This document shows positions 29,501-41,500 of a DNA stretch of 64,000 bases, piece by piece. The notes under the pieces are model-generated. The model was not told where the DNA came from and ran no database searches. It saw only the letters and a program-made list of their open reading frames with translations. The stretch is from Hydrogenophaga sp. PAMC20947 (GTDB lineage Bacteria > Pseudomonadota > Gammaproteobacteria > Burkholderiales > Burkholderiaceae_C): contig NZ_CP039252.1 in assembly GCF_004795855.1 (NCBI RefSeq), forward strand, positions 992,001 to 1,056,000, written 5' to 3'. A program made the translations under genes and the position numbers. Numbering within the stretch: position 1 is the first letter of the stretch; every line of letters starts with the position of its first letter.

Positions 29501-32500
29501 GCTGGCCGGGTCCGTCAACTGGTTCGATGTTGCCAACACCAGCCGGGCTTGGGTAGACCAGAGTGCGCAACTGACCGCAAAGGGTTCCAGTGGAGCGCGC
29601 ACCGTTGCGCTCGACGACGGCCCATCGAGCAGCCCATCTCGCAGCCTGACTGTGGCCCAGCCCATCAGCATCGCTGCGCACAGCCATGTTGAGACGATCG
29701 ATGTGGCCGGCAATCTCTCGGCAAAGATGATCAGCGGCACCGGCGGCGGTGCTGACACCACAGCGGTGGGTGGTGCCTTTGTGGGTGTGAATTACGCGAA
29801 CAAGACCCGTGCCGGGGTCGATGACGGCGTCTCCCTCACAGCCACCAGCGGCGGCATCTCGATACTCGCCGACAGTGACGACAAAGCCTATGTGATTGCA
29901 CCGTCTACCGGGGAAGGCTCCTCCATCAGTGGCAATGGCGCAGGGGCCTATACCCATATCAACAATGAGACCCAGGCGGCCCTCAGCAATCGGGCCATTG
30001 TGACCTCAGGCAGCCTGGACATCGCCGCGCAGGAATCGATGGAAGTGTGGACCGTCGCCGGCGCATTCAACAGCAGCTCCGGCACCTCCGTTGGCGCCAG
30101 CATCGCGCTCAATGACTTGAAAACCACCACGGCCGCGCTGATCGGAGATGTCTCCGCTCTGCGCGCGAGTTCCACCCAGGTCAATTTGACTGGCGCAGGC
30201 AAGTTAACCCTGGACAGTCTCAGTGTGAAGGCTGAGACGCAGGGGCAGGCCGGTGCGCTCAGCATCGCCGCTGCCCGCGCAAAGAGCGAGCCAGCGCCGC
30301 CCAAGTCAGCCGACGATGCGGCGCAAACCAGCGAAACCAAGGCCCAGACGGCTACGCAACCCATCACCGACAGCAGCGCCAGCAAATTGGCCGAAGCTGA
30401 TGCAAAAGTCAGCGAGATCACGCAGCCGCTTCGCGAGGCCCAAGACCTGGCGAAGAAGGCGGATCCGCAGCCCGATCAGCCCACATTGAACCTGTCTGCC
30501 GCGGGCAGCGCCAGCGTCAACAATTCCCATATCACCGCCTCGGCCACGATCGATGCGGCCACCGACGCAACGGTTGCCACGCTTGCGCTGACGGCCAGCA
30601 ACAACACCAACCTGATCGCCGTCAGCGGTGGCGCGGCACTGACCATGGCCGGTGCGCCGAGCGTGGAGAGAAGTGGCGCGCTGGCTGGCGCTGTGGCGAT
30701 TGATCTTGAAACCGGCAACACCCTTGCCGGCACCACCGGCAGTACCTTCAAAGGTATCGAGTCGGTGGACATCAACGCCTGGACTTCGGGCCAACACGTT
30801 GCGGTTGGCCTTGGCCTGGCTTCCAATTCCGAGACGAAAGATTCAACCACGCTGGTGGGCTCGGTCTCGCTGGCCCAGGTCAGGAACACCACCGAGGCGT
30901 TTGCCAGCCAAAGCGAATTCACCGCCAAAGCCAATACCCCCAATACCTCCAGAGGCATCAAGGTACTGGCCTACGACGGAACCTTGCTGGGCATTGGTGG
31001 CGGCGCGCTGGCCATCGGTGGCTCAACCGCGGTGGGTGTCGCAATGAGTTTGGGCGACGTCAGCAATGCCGTGAGCGCCCACCTTGATGACACCACCATC
31101 AACAGCGGCTTCGATAGCCTGACGGTGGCGGCGTTGAGCCCGACCACCATCGTGGCCACAGCCCTGGAAGTTGCCGGCACCACGGGCAAGACCGCGGCTG
31201 GCGCAAGCACCGCCGTGGCCTTGGTGCGCAACCACACCAACGCATCGATCAATGACAGCGAAGTGACGGCCGACAAGACCCTCGTGGTCGCCACCGATAG
31301 CCCGTCCAAAGAAGGTTTGAGCGATCTGCTCACCCAGGCCGATGTCGCGCTGAGCGGTTCACCCCAGAACGGTGGCCAGAATGTGGTCGATTTCTCCGAC
31401 ACGGGGCTGCTTAACGAAACACCCGATGGGGCCTCCATCATTGCCATCGCGGGTTCGGTGCAGGCCGGGAAGTCGGCGTTCGGTGCATCGGTGACCTACA
31501 ACGATGTGCAAAACGAGACCACCGCGCAGCTGTCTGGCACGGTCGATGGCAGCGTCGATGTGCGCGCAGCCGACCACACCAGTGTGATCGGTGTGGCGCT
31601 GGGCGTCGCCGTTGGCTCCAGCGGCAACGCTGCGGGGGTCGGGTCCGCCACCGTCAATTTGGTGCACAACACCACGCTGGCCCTAATCGGCAACGATGAC
31701 GTCAGCGCGGCGACCACCCAGGTGACCGCCAGCAACAGCTCGGGTGATCCGATCGATCTGGTGGCTGTGACGGCCACCTCCGCGACCTCAGTCTGGTCGG
31801 TGGCGGGGTCCGCCAGTAAATCGAAATCGGGCAACAGTGGTGGCGCGGCCATCGCGTACAACACAAGCGACAGCGACACTCAGGCCAACGTCGTCAATGC
31901 CGCTATCACCGCTACCTCAGGTGGCGTCAAGGTCGATGCGCAGCATGAAGCCAGCCTGCACACCATCGCTGCCGCAGTGTCCCAGTCGGACGAAGCGAAT
32001 GCCGTGGGCGGCTCGTATGCGCAAAATGTGATCAAAGACTCCCTCGACGCCACTGTGTCGGGCAGCACCATCAGCGCCAAAAGCCTGACGGTTAAGGCTG
32101 GAGATGCCGACGGCACCAACGCATCGATCCAGGCCTTGTCTGGCGGGGCAGCGCTTGCCTTGAAAGGCAACTCAGCCGGCGTGGGTATCTCGGTCAATGA
32201 GGTCGGGCTCAAGCAGTCGGCACAGGTGAACGACAGCAGCTTGACGGTCGACAAGGTGGTCAACATCGAAGCCACCACCAACACCCAAATCAGCGCCATG
32301 GCTCTGGGCGTCAGCGTGAGCAAACAGGCGGGCATCGGCCTGTCGTCCACGGCCAACACCATCGCCAACAAGACCAGCGCCGAACTGACCGCCTCAAGCC
32401 TCGCAGGCAGCAGTGTCAAGCTGACGATCAAGGCCCAAGACAGCTCCGCCATCGAATCGCTGGCCGGGGCCTACGGTTCCGGCGAGACTGCCGGTGCCGG

Positions 32501-35500
32501 TGCTGCAATCGCCGTCAACCGGATCGCCAACGAGGTGAATGCCACGCTGGCAGGTGGTCAGCATGTGGTTGGCACGGCCGACACGGTGCGTGTTCAAAAC
32601 GCGTGGATTGAAGCCCTGTCGAACGAGACCACGCACAGCATCGCGGTCGGCCTCGGTGGCGCTGCCGGTGGCACCACCGGGCTGGCCGGCGGCGGCTCGG
32701 TGGCCGTCAATCAATCTGGCAGCAAAACGCGTGCGGCCATCGACGCCAATGCCGATGTGGATGCCGCCAACAACGTTGGCGTCATTGCCAGCAACACCAA
32801 CGAAGTGGCGGCGCTGGCCGGTGGCGCAGGTTTGTCGCTCACAGCCGCAGGCGTTGGGATGTCGACCTCGGTGAATTTGCTGTCGGACGAAACCTCAGCG
32901 ACCGTGGGTGGCAACGATGATGCCGGGCAGAGCGCCACTTCGGTCATCGCCAGGGGCGCCGATGCCAACGATACGATGAGCATCAATACCGGCGAGCTTC
33001 AAAACACCGTTTCCTTGCTCAGTAGCTTGACCGCCTCGGCCACTTTCAAGCCGGCGGCGCTCAAGGAAAAAACTTTCGAAAAAAATGGTCTGGGTATGAA
33101 TGGTCTGGCCGTCAATGCGACCAGCCTTCAGACACTGAGTTCTGCCGCCGTATCTGTTGGCGCTGGAAAAGATGGTGCCGCGGCGCTGACCACGGTCACC
33201 AACCATATCGGTGGCAGCACGACCGCTGAAATCACCGGCGCGCAGATCAACCAGGTGGCTGGCGCCTTGGCGTTGGTGGGCAAGGATGTCGATGTCAAGG
33301 CCAGTACCCACGCCGCCAGCTCCAGCCTCGTCGGCGCGGTGGCCCTCTCGGCGGGGGCCTCGGGTGGCATTGCCATCGATACCGAGGTGATGTCTGGATC
33401 GACCACGGCGCGCGTGACCGACAGCGATGTCAACGCGGCTGGCCTGTTGGGCATCCATGCGCAAAGCAGCGCCACCATCGGTGCGCTGGCGGGCGGCGTG
33501 GCCATTGGCAGTGACGCTGGCGGTGCCGGTACCGGACTGGTCGCCGAGCTGAGCGGCAACACCGTTGCCGCGTTGATTGGCGGCGAAGCCGATGTGGGCA
33601 GTCTCGCGATCCATGCGAACAGCCAGCAATCGGTCAACCTGATCGGTGGCTCGATTGGCGGCGGCGCCAGTGTCGGCTTGGGTGCGGTGTTTTCCGTGGT
33701 CGATTCGCGCCAGACCACCCAGGCGTACATCGGCGATGCCTATGCGCCCACCAATGCATTGGGTGTGGCCCAAGCCTATACACCGAAAGACACCGAAGTC
33801 ACCTCCCTCGGTGATGTGGGTGTCGAAGCCACCACGGGGATGAACAACGCCCTTTACATTGCCTCGGCTGGGGTCAGTGGCTCGGTTGGCATCGGCCTGA
33901 CTGCCGGGGTGCTGCTCAACGAGAACAAGACCGAAGCGCAGGTCGCTTATGTCGGCCAAACGGGCTCCACGGGTCTCTCGGCGGGTGGCAAATTGAGCGT
34001 AAACGCCGCCGAAACCGATTTAAACCTGCAAGGTGCTGGTGCGTTGGGGTTCGGCGCCAGTGCCGCCGGCATTGGTGCGACAGTGGCGGTAACAGTCGCG
34101 AAGGCGCAAGTGCTGGCGCAAATACGCGACAGCCAGGTGGAGAGTGCCAGTCTTAAGCTCTCGGCTGACAATGACCAGGCGCTGTCCAGTACCGCCATCT
34201 CGGTTGGCGCTGGTGCGTACGTTGGCGTGGGCGCTACCGTCTCGCTGATCCAGCTCGGTTCCGGCGATGCCGCAGTGCCAGATGGCCTGACCGGTAGCGG
34301 TGGTGTATTGGGTTCGGTCAATGCCCTGACCTCCCGCAACAACACCGGTGACGCAGGTGGCACGCTGAGCACCGCAGAGCTGGCAGCGCTCGACCAGAGC
34401 ACCCGCGTGAACCTCGATACCGAGGGAGCCCTCACCGCAGGCAACCGCAACAGCGCCGTTGCCCACATTGCGTCCAGCACGGTCACGACCACCGACGCAG
34501 TTGGCGACCTCGAGGTGTTGGCCTCGGCCACCACCAACATCACGAACAACGCCAGTTCTGCTGGCGTCGGAGGGGTTGGCCTTGGCGGCTCGGTCACCGT
34601 CAGCAGCGTCTACAACAACGTCGAAGCCGGGACCGACAGCCAATCGACATTGGTCGCCGCAGGCAACCTGAAGGTCAGTGCGAGCAACGAAAACGGCAGC
34701 AGCTCAGACGGCATCACATCCACAGCCATCGCCGGTGGGGGCGGAGTGGTTGGTCTGGGCGCTGCCGTTGGTCTGGCGACCCTCAACAATCAGGTGCTGG
34801 CCGATGTGGGTGGCCATGTGACGGCTTCGGGCAATGCCACCGTGTTGGCAACCGACAGCAGCAGCATCGATGCGCAAGCGGTGAGCGTCGCGGCAGGCTT
34901 CGTTGGCGGTGGTCTCACGTATGTCGATGCGACAAAAACTGGCAGTGTGCAGGCCACATTCAACCCCGCTTCAGCTACCGGGGTCGCACAGGCCGGCGGC
35001 ATGGTGGCGCTCGGGTCTGATGGGCTCAAAATCGAGGCCAGCAGCAGCGGCCGTGTGAACGCCAAGGCGCAAGTCGGCACCGGCGGCATAGGCGCGGCCT
35101 TGGGCGGCAACCATGCGGCGGCCACCGACAGCGTGAATATCACGGCCGACATCGGCGCTGGCGCAGCAGTCGCAGCGAAGACCATCAGCGTATTGGCCAC
35201 GCGCACGCCGCAGGTCAAGGCGGACACCTCTTCGTTCGGTGTGGCTGGCGGTGTGCAGGTGGGTGTTTCGGAATCGGATGCTCAGATCACCGGCAAAACT
35301 TTGGCTAAAGTGGGCGACGGCGTCGTCTTTGGCTTGTTGATGGCCTCCAACGGCGATGTGTTGCCTTCCTCGTTGGCGGTCAAGGCCCAAACCCTGAAGC
35401 CTGATGGTGCAGAGAGCGCCGATGCCAGTGCCTTTGCGGCCGGCGGCGGTGCATTGGCCGGTATCAATGGCGCGCTGGCATTTGCCACCAACAACAGCGA

Positions 35501-38500
35501 CACCGAGGCCCTGGTGGGCAACAACGTCACCTTGCCCTATGGGGATGTGGCGATCAGCGCACTGGCCGATTCGTCTCAGTTGGCCAAGGCCAGCGGGATC
35601 AGTGTTAGTGGCGTGCTGGGGGTGGGTGCGGATTACGCGCAGGCCAGCTCCAATCGCACGACCCGGGCGGCATTGGGCAGCGGAGCCCATGCGCTGCTTT
35701 TCATCGGCGACCTGACCATTCAAGCCGACGGCACGGATGACAACCAGGCCTATTCCGAAGCCGGCGCCGGCGGCATCCTGGCGGGCGCGGCCGCCATCGC
35801 GGCCACCTCGACCAAGGGCAGCACCACCGCAGAAATCGTGGGCGCCAATGTGGCCGGCCCCACATTGTGGGCCGGTGACGTCAGCCTCTCGGCCAAACAC
35901 GCCAGCCAATTCTTCAGCCAGAGCGATGCCGTACAAGGGTCGCTGGCCGGTGGCAGCGGCGCCAGTTCCACCGGAGCGGTGGACTACACGGTGGCCGCAG
36001 ACATCGGCAAAAACGCTTCACTGAATGCCACCGACATTCGCATCGAGGCGCTGAATGCCACCGTCGAAAGCGACTTGGGCGACAACGCCAAAGGGGCCAG
36101 CGGCGGCGCCGTGGCAGGGGCGGGCATGAGCAGCGTCAACGACATCACCACCCACACCCGAGCCAACATTGGCGATGATGCATCGCTGGTGGTCAGCGGC
36201 AATCCGCTGTCGTCCACCCACGGGGATTTGGTGGTGGTGGTGGGCAACACGGTGGTTGCCACCGACTCCGCCAGCGTCAATGCGGGCGGGGCTTTCGCCG
36301 GGCTCACCGCCAAATCGATCACCCGCGTCAACAGCGTCAACAGCATCACGGTTGGGGAACGCAGCGTGCTCAGCAGCGTAGGCAATCTTGACTTGGGCAC
36401 CTACAGCACCGCCAACATCAAAAATGATTCCTACGCACATGGCTATGGCTTGGCCGGCGGCGCAGGGGGCAATTCAACCTCCGATATCAATGTTGATCAA
36501 AAGGTCAACATCAATGCCGACGCCAAGCTCGATTCGTGGGGCAACCTGAGCCTCGCAACCGGCAAGGCCGATGGCGGCAGCAAGAGCAATGTGTTGCAGG
36601 CCAAGGCCACCAACCAGGTGTACTTTGACGGCGCCTTCAACGGCACCGACCCACATGGTGAGGCCAATATTCACAACAACGGCACAGTCACCGTGGCGGA
36701 CGGCGTCACGCTCGACAGCGTGCGCGATATTGCGCTGGCTGGCGTGGCAGGGGTGACCAGCGCGGCAGCTTCCGGGAGCGGGCATTACACGATATTGGGC
36801 ATACCGGTGTCCAACAGCAGCCAGTCGACCAGCAACGACGGCCAGCAATCGCTGAGCTTCAACGGCACCGCCGTGGCCGGTACCCGGCACGAGGTGTCGC
36901 TGGATGTGGATGCTTACGGCAACATCACCGACCAGAAGAATCTGGTCGATGCCGTAGACAAGATTGCCGATTACAAGCCAGTGCAGAACCTGATTGACCA
37001 GGTCAACCGACTGGGTGTGCTCAAAGCCTCATCAAGTAGCACCTCGGAGCAAGCCGATGCCCAGGCGCAGATCGATACCCTGAATGCGCTGATCCAGACC
37101 CTGAACGGCCGTGGACTGAACGCCTCGACTCAGATCAGTGCCATCGAAGTCAAAGACACCATGGCCGCTGGCGGCAATATCGACATCACCGCCGACCAGA
37201 TTGAAGGCTCGGGCAGCATGACGGCTTGGGGCGGCCCGACGATTTCGCTCCACAATGCCAGCGCCGATTTCCTGGTGGTGGACCAACTGTTCATTCCGAA
37301 TGAGTTGGGCGGCAACATCCGGCTGCGCGGCACTGGCCAGGCGCCAGTTGGCCTGATCACAACCGAAAACAACAAAGACGGCGCGGCATCGATCGATATT
37401 CGCAATACCTTTGATACCTCGGTGCCAGGCCAGGCTCCAGTTACCGCCCCCGCCATCTTCTTGACCAACAGCATTGAGAGCGCCGGCGGCTCGCTGTCGA
37501 TCTTTAACCAATCGGGCGATCTTGGGCAATTCGGCGCTGTGTCCGTCAGCAGCCTTGATGTGCAGGTGCCCAACGGAGCGTTCATCGTCAATTCACCCAC
37601 GGCGGGCTATTTCCTCACGGGGGATCCGCAGGCGACATATGGTGCGGCGGGCGCGATTTTGGATACAAGCACCAAATTTTTAGGTAACTTGTGGAACGCC
37701 TCGAATGGGTCAACTGTCTTCCTGCCCGGCGGCAGCAACCCTTTGGGCAACCGAAGCTCATTGACTTCGGACGGCGGCGGTGGACACGGGACTGTGGGGT
37801 CTGCCGATGAGGCGATTACTTTGGTGGCCAACTATTTTGCCCAGCACCAGTCAGACTACACGAGTGCAGACTCCGCATCAAACGAGGCCCTTGGGATGTT
37901 CTTGGCGGGGTCGCCAGGAAACTATTGTGGTGGTTCATTCTTTTGTTTTGGGTACGACGGGCCAACCAACGGAACCGGCTACATGTTCATGTACCCGGGC
38001 AATGGCTATTACGCAGGATCGAGCGATTCCTACAAAGAGACCTATGGCAGCGACACCAGTTATTACGTCAACCGCTACGCCCTGCCAGCTATCGGCGTGC
38101 GCAAGTTGGTCAATACAGTAACGACCCTGCCCGAGGCGGCAACGACGTCGACCATTGTGGTCGGCACCAACGCGATCATCAACGCCAAATACATCGACAT
38201 CAACGGCAGCATCAAGGCCGGGCTGGCGCACGATTTTTCGGCCACCATCAGCGACGTCATTGGCACGAGCAGCAACGGTATTCCCGCAGGGAAGAATTTC
38301 ATCGATTGCATCAACGACGCGGTGTGCCGGCCCAGTGTCAGCAGCTTTCTGACCGCCAACGGCCTCTACAAATACCCCACCTCGGGCATTGCGGTTGCCA
38401 GTGGGGCTACCGCGGTCGATGTGTATTACGACCCGAGCATCAAACAACTGGTGCTGCAGAATATTTCTGGCGGCGGTGCGGGCTCTGTGAGCCTGCGCGG

Positions 38501-41500
38501 CCAAATCATCAATACCAACAACTCGACCAGCAGCGGCAGCTCCATCGAGGTGGCCACCGGCTTTGCCAAGGTCGATATCGTCAACAACACCGGGGCCATT
38601 CTGCAGACGGGCGACATCAACACCGGCAATGGCAACGTGGGGGTGATCAAGATTACCGACACGCTCAAGCACGACAGCCAGGGCAACGCCCTGACAACCT
38701 GGTATGTGAACCGCCTTGGGCAAGGCACGAGCCAATATCAAAGCCACACGGCAACCGACTACGCGGGGCTGACTACCAGCGTTTCCAACGGCCAATATGC
38801 ACCTGCCGAGGGCGCCCGCTATCAATGGCAATACGATGCCGACCTGAGTCGCACGTTCACGGTGACGGGTGGAGACTGGCCAAGCGCGACCACTACGGCC
38901 TGGACTTGGACGGAGTTGAAGTCAAACACTGCCGATTCGCTGGGCGATGTCTGGAAAATCACCAAGGGGGTCATAACGGACGCCTCACTGGTTGATACGG
39001 CATTCCAGCAGAGTTTTACCGGCTCCGCGACAAGCAATGTCTACAGTGTCAACTACACGTATGGCGGTGATTGGAAGTGGAACTGGGATGTGATGACGAG
39101 CGCCCACATCGCCTCGACCGTCAGCCTGAAAGCCGATTACGGCATCAAGATCGGTTTTGATGGGGGCCGTGAGGCGGGTGAAGTGTCGGTTGCGTCAGCA
39201 CAGTCGTCCATCTTGCTGGGTGGGAACATTCAAAACATCAACGGCCTCACCTCGCTGACCGCCAATGGGGTGGGGGCCACGGTGTCGGCCAATGCCAATG
39301 GCGTGATCAACACCCAGTCGCTTGCCATCCAGGCCGACAGCAGCATTGGCGCACTGAACGATCCGCTGAAAGTCACGCTGACCAACCCGTTGGTCGCAGC
39401 CGCTGGGTTGAACAAGGTCTCGGCCATCAGCCACAGCGGCGATATTGGTCTGGCGCTCAGCGGTGCTGATGCGATCTTGTCCGACATTCGCACCAATGCC
39501 TCTGGCGATGTGCTGGTACACGCCAACGGCAGCATGCTGGGTGACGCGGCGCTTCCCGTGGCGCTTCCCGTAGCGGTCACCGGCCGCAACATCACGCTGC
39601 TGAGCGACAACGGCAGCATTGGCAGCATTGCAGCGCCGCTCATCATTCAGACGCTGGCCAGCACCAACGCCCAGACGGGCGCCATCACTGGCGGTGTGCT
39701 CAACGCGGATGCGCTGGGCGATATCGGTATTTGGCAAAACGCGGGCGACCTCTATCTTGATCACGTCACCACGGTGGGGGATGTCAAGCTGGTTGCGGCG
39801 GGCAATTTGCTCGATGGCCGCACCGCGCAGCGCTCGGACAACAGCGCCGAACTCGCGGCGGTGTGGGACAAGATGAGCCTGCATGCAAGCAGCAACGACC
39901 TCACGGCGATCACCGCCTTCGAGAACACGGTCAATGGCAACTACGCGAGTTATTGGGCGTTGATGGGCCATGGCGCCGTCGTCAACGGTGGCTTTGTGCT
40001 TGACGCTGATGGCATCAAGGCGCTGCAGGCGCAAGCCGACCAGAGCCTGCAGGCGCAGGCAGGGCAGAGCTATGCACCCGGTATGTCGTCGGCCTTGCCT
40101 TTGGTTTCGGCCACGGCGCAGCAGGTCATGGACTACGCCCAGGCGCGCTACCTGGCGCTGTCTTCCGCCATCGTCGCCGCGAACGGCGGATCGTCGAGCA
40201 GCCTTGCAGGCACATCGCAAGACTATTTTTCGGCCATCGTGGCGCGTACCTACAAGCCTTTCACGGCCAGCAGCGATCAGGTGGATGCCCTGACCCGAGG
40301 GCAGTATTGGACCGACGATGCCTTGCTGTATCAGATCAATGCCTCGGCCTTGCAACCGGCCAGCAGCGCGGTCACTGCGGTCAGCGATATCAACATCAAA
40401 GGTCGCAGGGTGGAGCTGGTCAGCACCGGCGCCGGCATCGGCAAGCTCGGTGATGCGGTTTCGTTTGACCTCAGCAGCGGCGGATTGAGCGGCGCCAGCC
40501 TGTCTGTTGAACAGAAAGCCGCATTGGCCTCGGCCAACTCAGCGGGTGACCTGATCAATCTGAAATACGCCGGCAGCAACGGTCAGGACCCCAATGCCTG
40601 CAGCGCAGCGATTGCGGACTGCAAACTGGTGAGCTTTGATATCAAGCCGACCAGCCCGGTTTTCGTGAACGTCGGTCAGGCGTTTAGTGGCAGCGCCGCT
40701 ACCGACGCTTACATTCAGGCGCAGGGAAGCCTGCCCTTGGCGGGCTTCAGCGCCGGACAAAACCTGACCATCGTGAGTGAAAGCGGCATGAGCAATGCCG
40801 CCGCCAGCGGTGTGACGGCGGTCAAGGCTTCCACGCTGAATTTGCAGAATGGCAGTGGCTCCATCGGCAGCGCGGCAGCGGCGCTGACCCTGGAGGTGAG
40901 TGGTCCGTTGCAAGCGGCGCGCAGTGGCAATGCACAGGGCGGCGACATCCACCTGGATGTGGTGAAGGGGAACCTCAGTTTCCTGGACTTGTTTGCGGCC
41001 AACACCTTGTCCATCAAGACCAGCGATACGGCGCCTGGCATGGGCAATGTGTTCAGTACCCATGCGATTGGCGGCGCTCCGGCGGTCTCTTTGGCGGCGC
41101 AGAATTTGGCGCTGGACACCACCGGAAGCGTTTACCAGGAGGTCAACGGGGTCAGAACGCAGCTGATTGCGCGTCTGGGCAGCGACGCGGCGCCAGGAGA
41201 GGTGCTCGGCACGGTGGGCCAGGACCTTGATTTGTTCAATGAGAATGCGTTCACCGTTGGCACGTTGGCGGTGGGCGGCAACGCGAGCCTGTCGACCGAC
41301 AGTGCGGACATCACGGTGGATGCGCTCAGCGCTGGAAACGTCGATCTGAGCTCGGCCAGCGGAAAAATCCTGGGCCTGCAGCGATCGACGGGGTCTGCCG
41401 AAAATGTCTATTCGACGGGCACCGTCACCCTGAACGGCGGCACACAGCATGCGCAGACCAATACCAACGGCGGCGGTATTGGCCAGGACAGCGATCACCG

